The notes under the pieces were generated by a model that saw nothing but the letters and a program-made list of their open reading frames with translations, had not been told where the DNA came from and searched no databases. Made by a program: the position numbers and the translations under genes. From NCBI RefSeq assembly GCF_050279675.1, contig NZ_JBNNUK010000020.1, positions 3,709 to 67,708 on the forward strand: 64,000 nt of DNA, given 5' to 3'. This stretch comes from Viridibacillus sp050279675 (lineage in GTDB: Bacteria > Bacillota > Bacilli > Bacillales_A > Planococcaceae). Of this stretch, positions 33,803 through 42,047 are shown in pieces (within the stretch, counting starts at the first letter, position 1; each line of letters opens with the position of its first letter).

Positions 33803-34777
33803 ATGTCATTACATTTAGCAGGAATTCACCATGTTTCAGCAATTACAGCTAGCGCAGAAAAAAACCATCATTTTTTTACAAAAATTTTAGGGATGCGTCT
33901 TGTGAAAAAGACAGTTAACCAAGACGATACATCTTCATATCATTTATTTTACGCAGATGCAGTCGGTACACCTGGATCAGATATGACGTATTTCGATATT
34001 CCAGTAGCAGGTCGCACTTATCCGGGTGTTTCAAGTATTAACAACACAGCTTTTCGAATAAAATCTAAAGAAGCATTACAATATTGGTTGAATCGCTTTA
34101 AAGAATTAGAAGTAGAGCACGATGAAGTGCTGGAGCGCTTCGGTCGCCAAACTTTAACATTTCGTGATTTTGAAGGCTCACGATTAATGCTTGTAGTAGA
34201 CAATGGGGAAGGTGTACCTTATGGAAAAGCATGGACAGAAACGGATATACCAGCAGAGTTTGCAATAGTTGGGTTAGGACCTGTAACATTAACTGTCCAT
34301 ATGGCAACGCCAACTGAAACCGTATTATCGAAAGTTTTGGGGTTTGAAAAAGTGGGAACATATCCATCAGCAATACCTAATATGCCAGATATTATTGTCT
34401 ATACGACAGGTGAGGGTGGTGCAGGTGCTGAAGTGCATATTGAAGAACGAACAGACCTTCCACGTGAACGTCCAGGTAGAGGAAGCGTACACCATGTTGC
34501 TTTCCGAGTAAATACTTTTGAAGAATATGATTTATGGGAAGAAAAATTGAGAGAGCATGGTTTCCATACTTCAGGCAAAGTAGATCGCTTTTATTTCCGG
34601 TCAATTTATTTCCGTGAACCAAACGGTATATTATTTGAATTAGCAACAGATGAGCCGGGCTTTACATCAGATGAGCCTCTTGAAACTTTAGGAGAACAAT
34701 TAGCATTGCCACCATTCTTAGAGCCTCAACGTGAAAAAATTGAAGCGAAATTGCGACCGCTAACACTGTCAGAATAA
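33803..34777 (+). CDS. mhqA: Ring-cleaving dioxygenase MhqA (VOC family)
   Basis: MhqA is a putative hydroquinone/quinone-cleaving dioxygenase with two VOC domains, 324 residues. The first domain starts LAGIHHVSAITASAEKNHHF and contains LRFVKKTVNQDD-like LRLVKKTVNQDDTSSYH. The second contains GSVHHVAFRV and the metal Glu in NGILFELATDEPGF. The metal-binding His pairs and Glu of the VOC fold are present. A near-consensus MhqR palindrome lies in its promoter region, as at Bacillus mhqA, so it should be induced by quinones. The ribosome site AGGAGG precedes ATG 33803. Confidence 0.9.
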   Translation: MSLHLAGIHHVSAITASAEKNHHFFTKILGMRLVKKTVNQDDTSSYHLFYADAVGTPGSDMTYFDIPVAGRTYPGVSSINNTAFRIKSKEALQYWLNRFKELEVEHDEVLERFGRQTLTFRDFEGSRLMLVVDNGEGVPYGKAWTETDIPAEFAIVGLGPVTLTVHMATPTETVLSKVLGFEKVGTYPSAIPNMPDIIVYTTGEGGAGAEVHIEERTDLPRERPGRGSVHHVAFRVNTFEEYDLWEEKLREHGFHTSGKVDRFYFRSIYFREPNGILFELATDEPGFTSDEPLETLGEQLALPPFLEPQREKIEAKLRPLTLSE

Positions 34778-34813
34778 ATTGTGCTACACTAAATTAAAAA
34801 AGGGGTGTGTAAT

Positions 34814-35095
34814 ATGGAATTTCAATTAAATAATCGTGGTAACGAAGAATTCGCTTTTGAGTACAAAGAAAATGATGAACTATTAGCGGAAATTTGTTGG
34901 ACGAAATTAGGGGATATTATGGTTGTTGACCATACATTTGTGTCTGAAAAATTACGTGGACAAGGTGTTGCTAAGAAACTATTAGATCGTGCAGCTGATT
35001 ATGCTAGAGAAAAAGATTTCAAGATTGAAGCTGTTTGCACGTATGTAGTAGCCGCTTTTGAAAAATCAAACGCATATGATGACATTAAAGTATAA
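34814..35095 (+). CDS. Small GNAT-type acetyltransferase (YjdJ-like)
   Basis: This 93-residue minimal GNAT protein belongs to the short YjdJ-type acetyltransferase group. The acetyl-CoA loop is EKLRGQGVAKKLLDRAADYARE, preceded by the beta strands MVVDHTFVS, and the C-terminal strand contains KIEAVCTYVVAAFEK. Substrates are unknown. ATG 34814 is preferred over GTG 34805 because GGGGTG at 34802-34807 acts as its ribosome site. It follows mhqA by 36 bp with no terminator and may be co-transcribed. Confidence 0.85.
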   Translation: MEFQLNNRGNEEFAFEYKENDELLAEICWTKLGDIMVVDHTFVSEKLRGQGVAKKLLDRAADYAREKDFKIEAVCTYVVAAFEKSNAYDDIKV

Positions 35096-35129
35096 TTACT
35101 TTCATACAATTAAATATTAAGTTTAACGA

Positions 35130-35164
35130 AACAGCTCACTGAATATTTAGTGGGCTGTTTTTAA
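35130..35164 (+). terminator. Terminator after the YjdJ-like gene
   Basis: An 11-bp stem with one wobble (35130-35140 with 35149-35159), an 8-nt loop and a T-rich tail. Confidence 0.88.
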
Positions 35165-35230
35165 TAAAAGTGAAACCAAATTAAAGGGAAACCGTATAGT
35201 AAGTAGAAATGATAATTAAGAGGTGATTAG

Positions 35231-35689
35231 ATGAAGAGAACTGGAGAATTGGCTTTAGGTATTATTGGTTCTGTTTTTAATGTAATTGTAATTATTGCGC
35301 TTGCTATAATGATGTTCGGTATCTCAACATTTGCGAATGATCCAACATTCACAGATGAAGTATTGTCAGATATGCAGAAAGATCCGAATTTAACTTCAGG
35401 ACAGATTGAAGCGGCAACTACTTTCATCGATAATATGCCAACTTATTTAAATGCATTTGGATGGCTTGGCGTTGCTCTATTAGTAGTATCGCTTGTGTTT
35501 GGCATTTTAGGTGTTGTGTATATTAGAAAAAGTGATAAACAAAATGTAGCAGGCACTTTCTTTATATTAGCAGGTGTATGTGCAGGGATTATCTCGCTAA
35601 CAGCAATTCTATTTTATATTGCTGCAATCATGAGTTTTGTAAGAAAACCAAAAGTTGAAGAAATTGATACTTTTTATGTAAATGAATAG
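35231..35689 (+). CDS. DUF4064 membrane protein
   Basis: This 152-residue membrane protein has the DUF4064 pattern: a start MKRTGELALGIIGSVFNVI, a first helix, an extracytoplasmic stretch of about 45 polar residues (ANDPTFTDEVLSDMQKDPNL), then three helices separated by the basic turn YIRKSDKQNVAGTF. The function is unknown. The ribosome site AGAGGTGA precedes ATG 35231. A strong terminator follows at once. Confidence 0.85.
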   Translation: MKRTGELALGIIGSVFNVIVIIALAIMMFGISTFANDPTFTDEVLSDMQKDPNLTSGQIEAATTFIDNMPTYLNAFGWLGVALLVVSLVFGILGVVYIRKSDKQNVAGTFFILAGVCAGIISLTAILFYIAAIMSFVRKPKVEEIDTFYVNE

Positions 35690-35693
35690 AACA

Positions 35694-35731
35694 AAAGAGC
35701 TCTCAGTAAAAAAACTGAGAGCTCTTTTTAT
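35694..35731. terminator. Bidirectional terminator after the DUF4064 gene
   Basis: A perfect 14-bp stem (35694-35707 with 35714-35727) has an A6 loop and T tracts on both sides. It also follows the stop of the TetR remnant on the minus strand. Confidence 0.93.
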
Positions 35732-35947
35732 TTATTGGTGAAAAAGTTTTCCTTCCACTATATTCAAAAGCATATGGTAAACATCTTTAGGTATTTCTTG
35801 TAGGTTAAGATTGGGTTCGTAAATCTGTTTATGCGTTAGCATGGCAAGAAATGAACCAATTAATCCTACTAGAAACGCGTTTGTTATTGTAGTAATAAGA
35901 TGGAAAGTAATATTTAGTATCTCTAGGTGGAATGTTTTTAGAGAACT
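35732..35947 (-). pseudogene. Remnant of a TetR/AcrR-type regulator, C-terminal part only
   Basis: The minus strand is open for about 71 codons, from just after a TAG at 35948-35950 to a TAA at 35732. The product contains ITNAFLVGLIGSFLAMLTH, then LQEIPKDVYHMLLNIVEG, and looks like the last helices of a TetR-family regulator. There is no start codon with a ribosome site and no DNA-binding domain upstream, where the sequence is AT-rich and full of stops. A good terminator sits directly after the stop. I infer a decayed gene. The family call is moderate. Confidence 0.5.
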
Positions 35948-36097
35948 CTAAATTGTTTTTGAAAATGGTGAAAAAAAGTGATATGAACTATTCTTGAACC
36001 TATTTCTAAATTGTCCGATTTTTTTATTTATTTAGCAGTGATTGGGTCGAAAAGGTATAGAAAATATGAAATAATGAATACTAAGGAGTGATATATA
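35948..36097. other. Spacer upstream of the ElaA-like gene
   Basis: This AT-rich stretch has no gene. It separates the TetR remnant from the ElaA-like gene and should hold the latter's promoter, but I cannot place it with confidence. Confidence 0.35.
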
Positions 36098-36547
36098 ATG
36101 GCTTGGAAAGAACAGACATTTGACGAGTTAACAACAACGGGTCTATACCGCATATTACAATTACGCATAAACGTATTTGTAGTTGAACAAAAGGCATATT
36201 ATGCAGATCTGGATGACCATGATCAAAATTGTGTACATGTAACGTATGAAAAGGATGGCAAACTAATTGCTTATTCACGAGTTCTACCACCAGGCGAAAA
36301 ATTTGAAATGGCCTCATTTGGACGAGTAATCGTTTTACCAGAAGCCAGAGGAACAGGGCTAGCACAAGAGCTCATAACAAGAGTGATGGCAATTCTAGAA
36401 CGCAATTGGCCTGAAGCAGACCTATTTATAGAAGCTCAAGCCTATTTACGAAAATTCTACAGTGCTTTTGGGTTTGAAGCTGTTTCGGAGGAATATATTA
36501 TGGAATGTTTGCCTCATATTGATATGGTGTGTAAACGAAAAAAATAG
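36098..36547 (+). CDS. ElaA-like GNAT acetyltransferase
   Basis: This 149-residue single-domain GNAT protein is of the ElaA type. Typical segments are LRINVFVVEQKAYYADLDDHDQ near the N-terminus, YSRVLPPGEKFEMASFGRVIV, the acetyl-CoA loop PEARGTGLAQELITRVM, and IEAQAYLRKFYSAFGFEAVSEEY at the end. Substrates are unknown. The ribosome site AAGGAGTG precedes ATG 36098. It stands alone. Confidence 0.9.
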   Translation: MAWKEQTFDELTTTGLYRILQLRINVFVVEQKAYYADLDDHDQNCVHVTYEKDGKLIAYSRVLPPGEKFEMASFGRVIVLPEARGTGLAQELITRVMAILERNWPEADLFIEAQAYLRKFYSAFGFEAVSEEYIMECLPHIDMVCKRKK

Positions 36548-36645
36548 TATTTTGCAAGGTGAATTGAAATGTCATGTTTAGTTATTTGGATAAAAGGTAA
36601 ATAACATAGTATGATGGAACAAAATATTGGAAGGAATGATGTTCA

Positions 36646-36969
36646 ATGGCAAAAGGTAAATCTTTAGTTATCGCTGGTATAGCAGCAGGTGCATATGCAT
36701 ATTTCCGAAAAAAAGAAAACCGTGATAAAGCGGTAGTTGCATTTAATAATACAAAGGTAAAAGTTAATTCATTTATTGAAGCGCAAAAACACAATTATTC
36801 TGATTTAACTGAAGCTGGACACCCGAACCCTTATGATGAGGGTGATTCTAGAATGGTAGATGAAGGTGCGCTAACAAGCGTTCAATATTACAATGCTGAA
36901 GTGCATGGTGATGGACAAGGTAATTCATTTGATGATCCAGAACAGCCTGCAGATGATAAAAAAGAATAA
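36646..36969 (+). CDS. Conserved hypothetical protein with N-terminal hydrophobic segment
   Basis: I do not recognise a characterised family. The 107-residue product begins with MAKGKSLVIAGIAAGAYAYF, a short hydrophobic segment that may anchor it in the membrane, then a basic helix (RKKENRDKAVVAFNNTKVKV). The rest is acidic and probably flexible, with GDGQGNSFDDPEQPADDKKE at the C-terminus. A ribosome site GGAAGG precedes ATG 36646, and a terminator follows, so it is a genuine single-gene unit. Confidence 0.7.
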   Translation: MAKGKSLVIAGIAAGAYAYFRKKENRDKAVVAFNNTKVKVNSFIEAQKHNYSDLTEAGHPNPYDEGDSRMVDEGALTSVQYYNAEVHGDGQGNSFDDPEQPADDKKE

Positions 36970-36978
36970 TATTGTAAA

Positions 36979-37025
36979 AGCCAACCGCCAACCGTAATTG
37001 ATTTGCGGTTGGCTCTCTTTTTTTG
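36979..37025 (+). terminator. Terminator after the hypothetical gene at 36646
   Basis: A perfect 10-bp stem (36979-36988 with 37005-37014) with a 16-nt loop and a long T tract. Confidence 0.85.
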
Positions 37026-37040
37026 TATCAATGAATACAA

Positions 37041-37089
37041 AAAAGAGGAGCCCAAATCTTCGGAATTTCAAAGATTTGAACAACCTCTT
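37041..37089 (-). terminator. Terminator of the succinyl-CoA:acetate CoA-transferase gene
   Basis: An outer AAGAGG/CCTCTT stem and inner CAAATCTT/AAGATTTG stem are followed on the minus strand by six T residues. Confidence 0.8.
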
Positions 37090-37115
37090 ATAATAAGCAA
37101 TTTAGAACTGAATTA

Positions 37116-38636
37116 TTATTTTACTTCTTCAAGTTCTGGAGCTAACATTTGACCGTGTTTAGCAAGGTTTGTATGGAATTCAAAAGCCTTTTCTAATACG
37201 TGAGGAGTTTGTCCCCCACGTGCATTAGCTTCTTCTACATATGCATTTAATGCAGCTTTGAATTTAGGGTGAGCACAGTTTTCGATAATAAGTGTTGCAC
37301 GTTCACGAGGAGCAAGTCCGCGTAAATCAGCATAACCTTGTTCAGTTACAATTACATCTACGTCATGTTCTGTATGGTCAACGTGAGAAACGAATGGTAC
37401 TACTGAAGAAATTTTGCCACCTTTAGCGTATGATTTAGTAACAAAGATAGAAACACGAGAATTACGTGTAAAGTCTCCTGATCCACCGATACCATTCATC
37501 ATTTTCGTACCGCTTACGTGAGTTGAGTTCACGTTTCCGTAAATATCAAGCTCAAGAGCAGTATTAATCGCGATTAGTCCCATACGACGGATTAATTCTG
37601 GATGGTTAGAAATTTCTTGTGGACGTAATAATACTTTTTCTTTGTATTTTTCTAAATTGTGATAAACAGATTCCATTTTCTCTTGAGAAAGTGTTGTAGA
37701 GCAACCACTAGCAAATTTTACTTTACCAGCATCGATTAAGTCGAATACAGCATCTTGTAAAACTTCAGAGTAAACCTCTAAATCTTTGAATTCAGAATCT
37801 AACATACCGTGAAGTACAGCGTTTGCAACTGAACCAACACCAGATTGCATTGGAGCAAGTTCTTCAGTTAAACGACCTTCTTTAATTTCATTACGTAAGA
37901 AACCTAGTAAGTGAGAAGCGATTTGGTCTGTTTCAGCATCTGGTGGTACGATTGCAGATTCAGAGTCTTCTTGATTTGTAATGACAATACCAGCAACTTT
38001 ATCTAAATCTAAAGGAATACCGATTGTACCAATACGATCAGAAGCATTTAACAATGGAATTGGACCACGTTCACCTTGGTTATCTGGAATGTAGATATCG
38101 TGCATACCTTCAAGAGCTGGATAAGAAGCAAGGTTTAACTCGATAATTACTTTATCTGCCGTTTTAACGAAAATTGGTGAGTTACCAACAGAAGTAGTTG
38201 GAATTAACATACCATCTTCGGTAATTGCTACTGCTTCAATGATAGCTACATCCACGCCTTTCATAGCGCCTTGACGTAAGTACTCAGCAGTAATAGATAA
38301 ATGTTGATCGATATAGTACATATCACCATTGTTAATGTGTCCACGCATAGCGCTATCAGATTGGAAAGGTACGCGTTTACCAATAATACCAGCATCAGAC
38401 ATAATAGTATCGATATCTGATCCTAAAGATGCACCTGTATATACATCAACTTTGAACTTTTCGTTTTTAGAACGCTCTACTAAAGCCATTGGTACTGCTT
38501 TTGCATCCCCTGAACGTGTGAAGCCACTTAGACCTAGTGCCATACCATCTTGAATAAAAGATGCAGCCTCCTCAGCTGTAATTACTTTTTTCGCAAGTTC
38601 TGCATGACGAAGTCTTTCTTCGATTTTTACTGTCAT
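37116..38636 (-). CDS. Acetyl-CoA hydrolase / succinyl-CoA:acetate CoA-transferase
   Basis: This 506-residue family I CoA-transferase of the succinyl-CoA:acetate (AarC/SucCoAT) type moves CoA between acetate and succinyl-CoA or hydrolyses acetyl-CoA. Landmarks are DGMALGLSGFTRSGDAKAVP, MQSGVGSVANAVLHGM followed by LEVYSEVLQDAVFDL (with the likely catalytic Glu), and MNGIGGSGDFTRNS near residue 400. The start at 38636 is preferred because AGAGG lies 9 bases before it; the ATG 9 bases upstream abuts that site. Codon use suggests strong expression. A LytTR regulator gene lies upstream in the same direction. Confidence 0.9.
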   Translation of the reverse strand: MTVKIEERLRHAELAKKVITAEEAASFIQDGMALGLSGFTRSGDAKAVPMALVERSKNEKFKVDVYTGASLGSDIDTIMSDAGIIGKRVPFQSDSAMRGHINNGDMYYIDQHLSITAEYLRQGAMKGVDVAIIEAVAITEDGMLIPTTSVGNSPIFVKTADKVIIELNLASYPALEGMHDIYIPDNQGERGPIPLLNASDRIGTIGIPLDLDKVAGIVITNQEDSESAIVPPDAETDQIASHLLGFLRNEIKEGRLTEELAPMQSGVGSVANAVLHGMLDSEFKDLEVYSEVLQDAVFDLIDAGKVKFASGCSTTLSQEKMESVYHNLEKYKEKVLLRPQEISNHPELIRRMGLIAINTALELDIYGNVNSTHVSGTKMMNGIGGSGDFTRNSRVSIFVTKSYAKGGKISSVVPFVSHVDHTEHDVDVIVTEQGYADLRGLAPRERATLIIENCAHPKFKAALNAYVEEANARGGQTPHVLEKAFEFHTNLAKHGQMLAPELEEVK

Positions 38637-38824
38637 TACTATCATCCTCTCTGCTTAATGAATGCTTTTTGATCATTATTACATAAAATTTCTATTTCTA
38701 TAAAATAGCCAGGAATGAAGATTATACCTATTTTTTATATTATCATCGAATTGTCACATTTGCTCGGAAAAAGCATGAAAAGGCTTAAAACTAGCGAAAA
38801 AGAGAAAAAAAGCGCATGAACGAG

Positions 38825-38855
38825 AAAAAGCCGTCTTAAAAGACAGCTTTTTCTT
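38825..38855 (-). terminator. Terminator of the LytTR gene
   Basis: A 13-bp stem with one wobble (38825-38837 with 38840-38852) has a very short loop. It lies between the LytTR gene and the CoA-transferase gene, so these are probably separate transcripts. Confidence 0.82.
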
Positions 38856-38863
38856 ATGTTTAC

Positions 38864-39514
38864 TTAGAATCCCAGTGAACGACGGAAATAGCTTGCGTAA
38901 CGCTGACTGACAGGAATTCTTGTCCCATCCTTCATGATTAATAAGAAGGTTGAATGAGAATCTGGTTGGATTTCTTCAATAAAGTCGATATTAACAATGT
39001 ATGATCGATGGCAACGGATGAAAGAGTCCGGAGATAAGAAAAGCTCTAGATCACTTAAATTCAATCGATGGTAGCCTTCTTTGTGCATTGTTTTCACAAA
39101 AGTCTTCCGTAGTTGAGTTTCTAAATAGATAACCTCTTTATGTTTGACAGGGTACCAACAGTCATCAATTTTAATCGTAATGTAGTTTGTAAGGAAAGGA
39201 GATGGCTTTTGTGGAAAAATAGCTGTAATGGCCCCTGTGGTTTCCCCTTCTTCCATTAACGGAATACTCATTCCATAGTAAGGAATGCCGAACACTTCAG
39301 GTTCGATAAATGAATTGATTTTTTGTCCGTAACGAAGAGCTTGGTGAGTTGCTGAACCTTCAGGGATTAAGTCACCCGGTTTGATTTTTAAATCAACTTT
39401 TTTGCTTGGCTGATAATATAAGTATTCTTCAGTATCTGAAATAACGATTGAAGTGTTATCAGGGAAAAACTCCTTAATAATCTGTATCAATTCCTCGATA
39501 GATCGTGGATCCAT
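38864..39514 (-). CDS. LytTR family DNA-binding regulator with N-terminal sensor-like region
   Basis: This 216-residue regulator has a C-terminal LytTR DNA-binding domain (about 115-216). Landmarks are KHKEVIYLETQLRKTFVKT, the conserved SFIRCHRSYIVNIDFIEEI and GTRIPVSQRY. The N-terminal 110 residues have no receiver aspartate pattern. They look PAS-like (SIVISDTEEYLYYQPSKKVDL and a GIPYYGMSIPLMEEGETTGAI segment), so it may sense a ligand directly. The next gene downstream is the CoA-transferase, a plausible target, but no LytTR site was identified with confidence. ATG 39514 lies after a weak AGGTAAGG-type site. Confidence 0.82.
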   Translation of the reverse strand: MDPRSIEELIQIIKEFFPDNTSIVISDTEEYLYYQPSKKVDLKIKPGDLIPEGSATHQALRYGQKINSFIEPEVFGIPYYGMSIPLMEEGETTGAITAIFPQKPSPFLTNYITIKIDDCWYPVKHKEVIYLETQLRKTFVKTMHKEGYHRLNLSDLELFLSPDSFIRCHRSYIVNIDFIEEIQPDSHSTFLLIMKDGTRIPVSQRYASYFRRSLGF

Positions 39515-39937
39515 AAATCCTTACCTCGTTTCTTTCCATTCTTAAGTACTTTCTCAACATTTTACTATAGTTTAAAGAGGAATTTAAGTAAATAGATTGA
39601 TTGGAATTTTAAAAAATTTATTGTTGGATTTAGGGTGAAACAAAAGGTACATACTTTGCTTGGTTAATACTATAGTTTTGTCATAAGAGTTTGTAAAGAA
39701 TTGTGGCTTATATTCCAATGCAAACAAAAACATGCCCTTAAATTATTATTAATGGATAAATTATGTATAATATATATAAATCACCTGTAAAATTAGTGAG
39801 AATAACGACCTATAATATATTTTTTTACAAATTTTGCTTAGAAAGGCATAAAACTATTTTCATATTACCAATTTCGTTATATAGTTATTTAAAGTCTATT
39901 ATAAAACATGCGCATATTGTAGAAAGATGGGGAGTAT
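39515..39937. other. AT-rich intergenic region upstream of the AraC-type gene
   Basis: No gene is supported. A candidate promoter TTATTA (39743-39748), 17 bp, TATAAT (39766-39771) would give the AraC-type gene a leader of about 160 nt. A 78-codon frame starting at 39763 overlaps that gene and has no recognisable product. Confidence 0.4.
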
Positions 39938-40723
39938 ATGCTACAACACCAATATTCTATTTCAGAAGCTATTTCAAAGAGGTATTTCCAAGAGATTGAA
40001 ACGATGAACCGTTATGAGGGTATTGAAAGATTTTTTGAAATTGAATCCCAATTGTTGAGAGAGATTTATCAATTAGAGGCTGAAGCTTCTAAGGAATCTT
40101 TGCGTCGTCTAATCGATATATTATCAGAGCGATCTGGGAAGCACTTTTTCAGAGCAATCAGACATTATTTTGTTGTACTTTCATCAGTTGTTACCAGAAA
40201 GCTTATTGAAAATCAGGCACCATCTAAAAAGGCATTTGCCTTTAACGCCGCTTGCGTTGAGATGATTGATCAACGTATGAATGATGCAGAATTTTTGCAG
40301 TTTGCGGATGATTTAATAGAGTTCTATATTTATGTGATTTCTGAAAGAAAACAACCTTCTTACAAGCATCAAACTGTCAATAAAGTCATTATGTTTATCG
40401 ATGATGAGGTGGAGACAGACTTATCTGTAGAGGATATTGCTTTGTACTTTACAATCAGTACAAGCCATCTGTCGCGTATTTTTAAGGAGCATGTGGGAAT
40501 TACATTGGTAGAGTATTTGAACGTAAGACGTGTAGAGGAATCGCAATATTATTTAAGGCATACAAATAAAAGTATTTCAGATATTTCAGAGCAATTTCAC
40601 TTCTGTAACCAGAGCTACTATACACGTATTTTCAAGAAGTATGTGGGGCTGACTCCTAAGCACTTTAGGGATCAACCAAATCATGAGTACTTTCGTTTTC
40701 AACTACCAGACCGAAATATTTGA
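39938..40723 (+). CDS. AraC family transcriptional regulator
   Basis: This 261-residue regulator has a C-terminal AraC DNA-binding domain. Helix-turn-helix 1 is VEDIALYFTISTSHLSRIFKEH and helix-turn-helix 2 is ISDISEQFHFCNQSYYTRIFKK, ending in VGLTPKHFRDQ. The N-terminal 150 residues are helical, match no cupin pattern and may bind an effector or form a dimer. The ribosome site GGGGAG lies 5 bp before ATG 39938. The target is unknown. yidC2 lies 92 bp downstream with an inverted repeat in its promoter. Confidence 0.85.
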   Translation: MLQHQYSISEAISKRYFQEIETMNRYEGIERFFEIESQLLREIYQLEAEASKESLRRLIDILSERSGKHFFRAIRHYFVVLSSVVTRKLIENQAPSKKAFAFNAACVEMIDQRMNDAEFLQFADDLIEFYIYVISERKQPSYKHQTVNKVIMFIDDEVETDLSVEDIALYFTISTSHLSRIFKEHVGITLVEYLNVRRVEESQYYLRHTNKSISDISEQFHFCNQSYYTRIFKKYVGLTPKHFRDQPNHEYFRFQLPDRNI

Positions 40724-40752
40724 AAATATTGATAGTTTGCTCCTTCTTTGAT

Positions 40753-40782
40753 TTGATATGTACCTTATATTTAAGGTATACT
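40753..40782 (+). promoter_or_regulatory. Promoter of yidC2 with inverted repeat in the spacer
   Basis: TTGATA (40753-40758), 18 bp and TATACT (40777-40782) precede yidC2. The inverted repeat TACCTTA-TATT-TAAGGTA (40761-40778) fills the spacer and could be an operator. Confidence 0.5.
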
Positions 40783-40815
40783 TCACTATAGTTTGAGAAA
40801 TTGTAGGTGAGAAAA

Positions 40816-41580
40816 TTGAAGAAGAAACTTGGGTTACTCTCAATGCTTGGTTTGACGCCATTTGTGCTAGCTGGTTGTGATTCAGTGAAAAACCAAGAAG
40901 GCTTTTTTTATAGCTTGTTCGTAAAGCCAATGGAATTTGTTTTAGATTTCTTTGGAAATACGTTATTTACAGATAGTTACGGATTGGCGATCATCTTAAT
41001 TACGGTTCTTATTCGACTTATCTTGATGCCGTTTATGCTTAAAAACTATAAGCATCAACAAGGTATGAAGACGAAAATGGATAAGTTAAAACCTGAAATG
41101 GATGATATCCAAAAGAAATTGAAAGCAGCAAAAACAAAAGAAGAACAAATGGCATTGCAACAAGAAATGATGGGTTTATATCGTAAACATGGTGTCAATC
41201 CATTGAATATGGGTTGTTTACCAGTAGTGATACAAATGCCGATCATCATGGGGCTTTATTATGCAATCCTTTATTCGACTGAGGTTAAAACACATGAATT
41301 CTTATGGTTTAGCCTAGGTAAACCAGATATTATTATGACATTGATTGCTGGTGCGATTTATTTCGTTCAAGCACAAGTGTCGTTATGGACTGTTCCTGAA
41401 CAGCAAAAGTCGCAAATGAAATTGATGATGTATATTTCACCAATTATGATTATGTTCATCTCATTCTCTAGTATGGCAGCATTACCACTTTACTGGTCTG
41501 TCAGCGGTGCGATTTTAATATTCCAAACATATCTTGGTCGTAAGTTCTATTCGCAACATCCAGAAAAAGCAGCAGAATAG
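40816..41580 (+). CDS. yidC2: Membrane protein insertase YidC2 (Oxa1 family lipoprotein)
   Basis: YidC inserts and folds membrane proteins with or without SecYEG. This 254-residue copy begins with a lipoprotein signal ending in the lipobox FVLAGC, followed by five membrane helices. The conserved groove Arg is in ITVLIRLILMPF, and the cytoplasmic coiled hairpin is KTKMDKLKPEMDDIQKKLK. NPLNMGCLPVVIQMPIIMGL marks the core. The TTG at 40816 is 5 bp after AGGTGA, while the GTG at 40807 lies within that site. A MifM-type regulatory peptide gene, as in front of Bacillus yidC2, was not found. Confidence 0.92.
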   Translation: MKKKLGLLSMLGLTPFVLAGCDSVKNQEGFFYSLFVKPMEFVLDFFGNTLFTDSYGLAIILITVLIRLILMPFMLKNYKHQQGMKTKMDKLKPEMDDIQKKLKAAKTKEEQMALQQEMMGLYRKHGVNPLNMGCLPVVIQMPIIMGLYYAILYSTEVKTHEFLWFSLGKPDIIMTLIAGAIYFVQAQVSLWTVPEQQKSQMKLMMYISPIMIMFISFSSMAALPLYWSVSGAILIFQTYLGRKFYSQHPEKAAE

Positions 41581-41590
41581 TAATACAATG

Positions 41591-41619
41591 ATCGGGGCAG
41601 ATAGTGTCCCGATTTTTTT
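41591..41619 (+). terminator. Terminator after yidC2
   Basis: A 6-bp GC-rich stem ATCGGG/CCCGAT (41591-41596 with 41608-41613) has a T7 tail that runs into the ribosome site of the next gene. Confidence 0.65.
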
Positions 41620-41632
41620 GGAGGAAAATACT

Positions 41633-41878
41633 TTGAAAGCAAAACAAATTACGGGTGTACTTGTTGTCATTACGAGTTTATTGGCTCTATATTTTATCAT
41701 TAAACAAAATTTTAATGTAGCTATACTCTTCATGACATTAATGTTCACCGTTACAAATGGATTTAGAGCAAAAGATTTTAAGGAAAAAGGTTTTGAAAAA
41801 GAGGCTAAATGGATGCGAGGAATGTCTATTTTCTTCGGTGTAGCTACGTTAGCGATTTTAGTAGTGAATTTCATATAA
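41633..41878 (+). CDS. Small membrane protein with three predicted helices
   Basis: This 81-residue hydrophobic protein has three membrane segments: QITGVLVVITSLLALYFII, FNVAILFMTLMFTVTNGF and GMSIFFGVATLAILVVNFI. A charged loop (RAKDFKEKGFEKEAKWM) separates the last two. It may be related to the DUF3953/YczI group, but I am not sure. The start is TTG at 41633, 8 bp after GGAGG (41620-41624); the longer frame from 41534 overlaps yidC2 and lacks a site. The yidC2 terminator lies just before it, so it is read by leakage or from an unseen promoter. Confidence 0.68.
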   Translation: MKAKQITGVLVVITSLLALYFIIKQNFNVAILFMTLMFTVTNGFRAKDFKEKGFEKEAKWMRGMSIFFGVATLAILVVNFI

Positions 41879-42047
41879 CCTTATTATGAAACGGTATCTT
41901 GCGATTGCTAGATATCGTTTTTATTGTTAAACGAAACATTATTGCAAATAAATCGTCTATATAAAAGGGAACTGGTAATTGATAATTCAATAGAATCACT
42001 ATAAAATGATGAAAAATATACAAAAGAAGGATAGGTATCGATTTGTG

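Noticed and set aside
38640..38824. LytTR binding repeats upstream of the CoA-transferase
   Set aside because: No pair of clear direct repeats with proper spacing could be identified by eye.
39763..39999. 78-codon open frame on the plus strand before the AraC-type gene
   Set aside because: It overlaps the AraC-type start in another frame, has no ribosome site and gives a Tyr/Lys-rich product typical of AT-rich noncoding DNA.
41515..41874. 119-codon minus-strand frame opposite yidC2 and the small membrane protein gene
   Set aside because: The plus-strand genes have clear starts and families; the opposite frame has neither.
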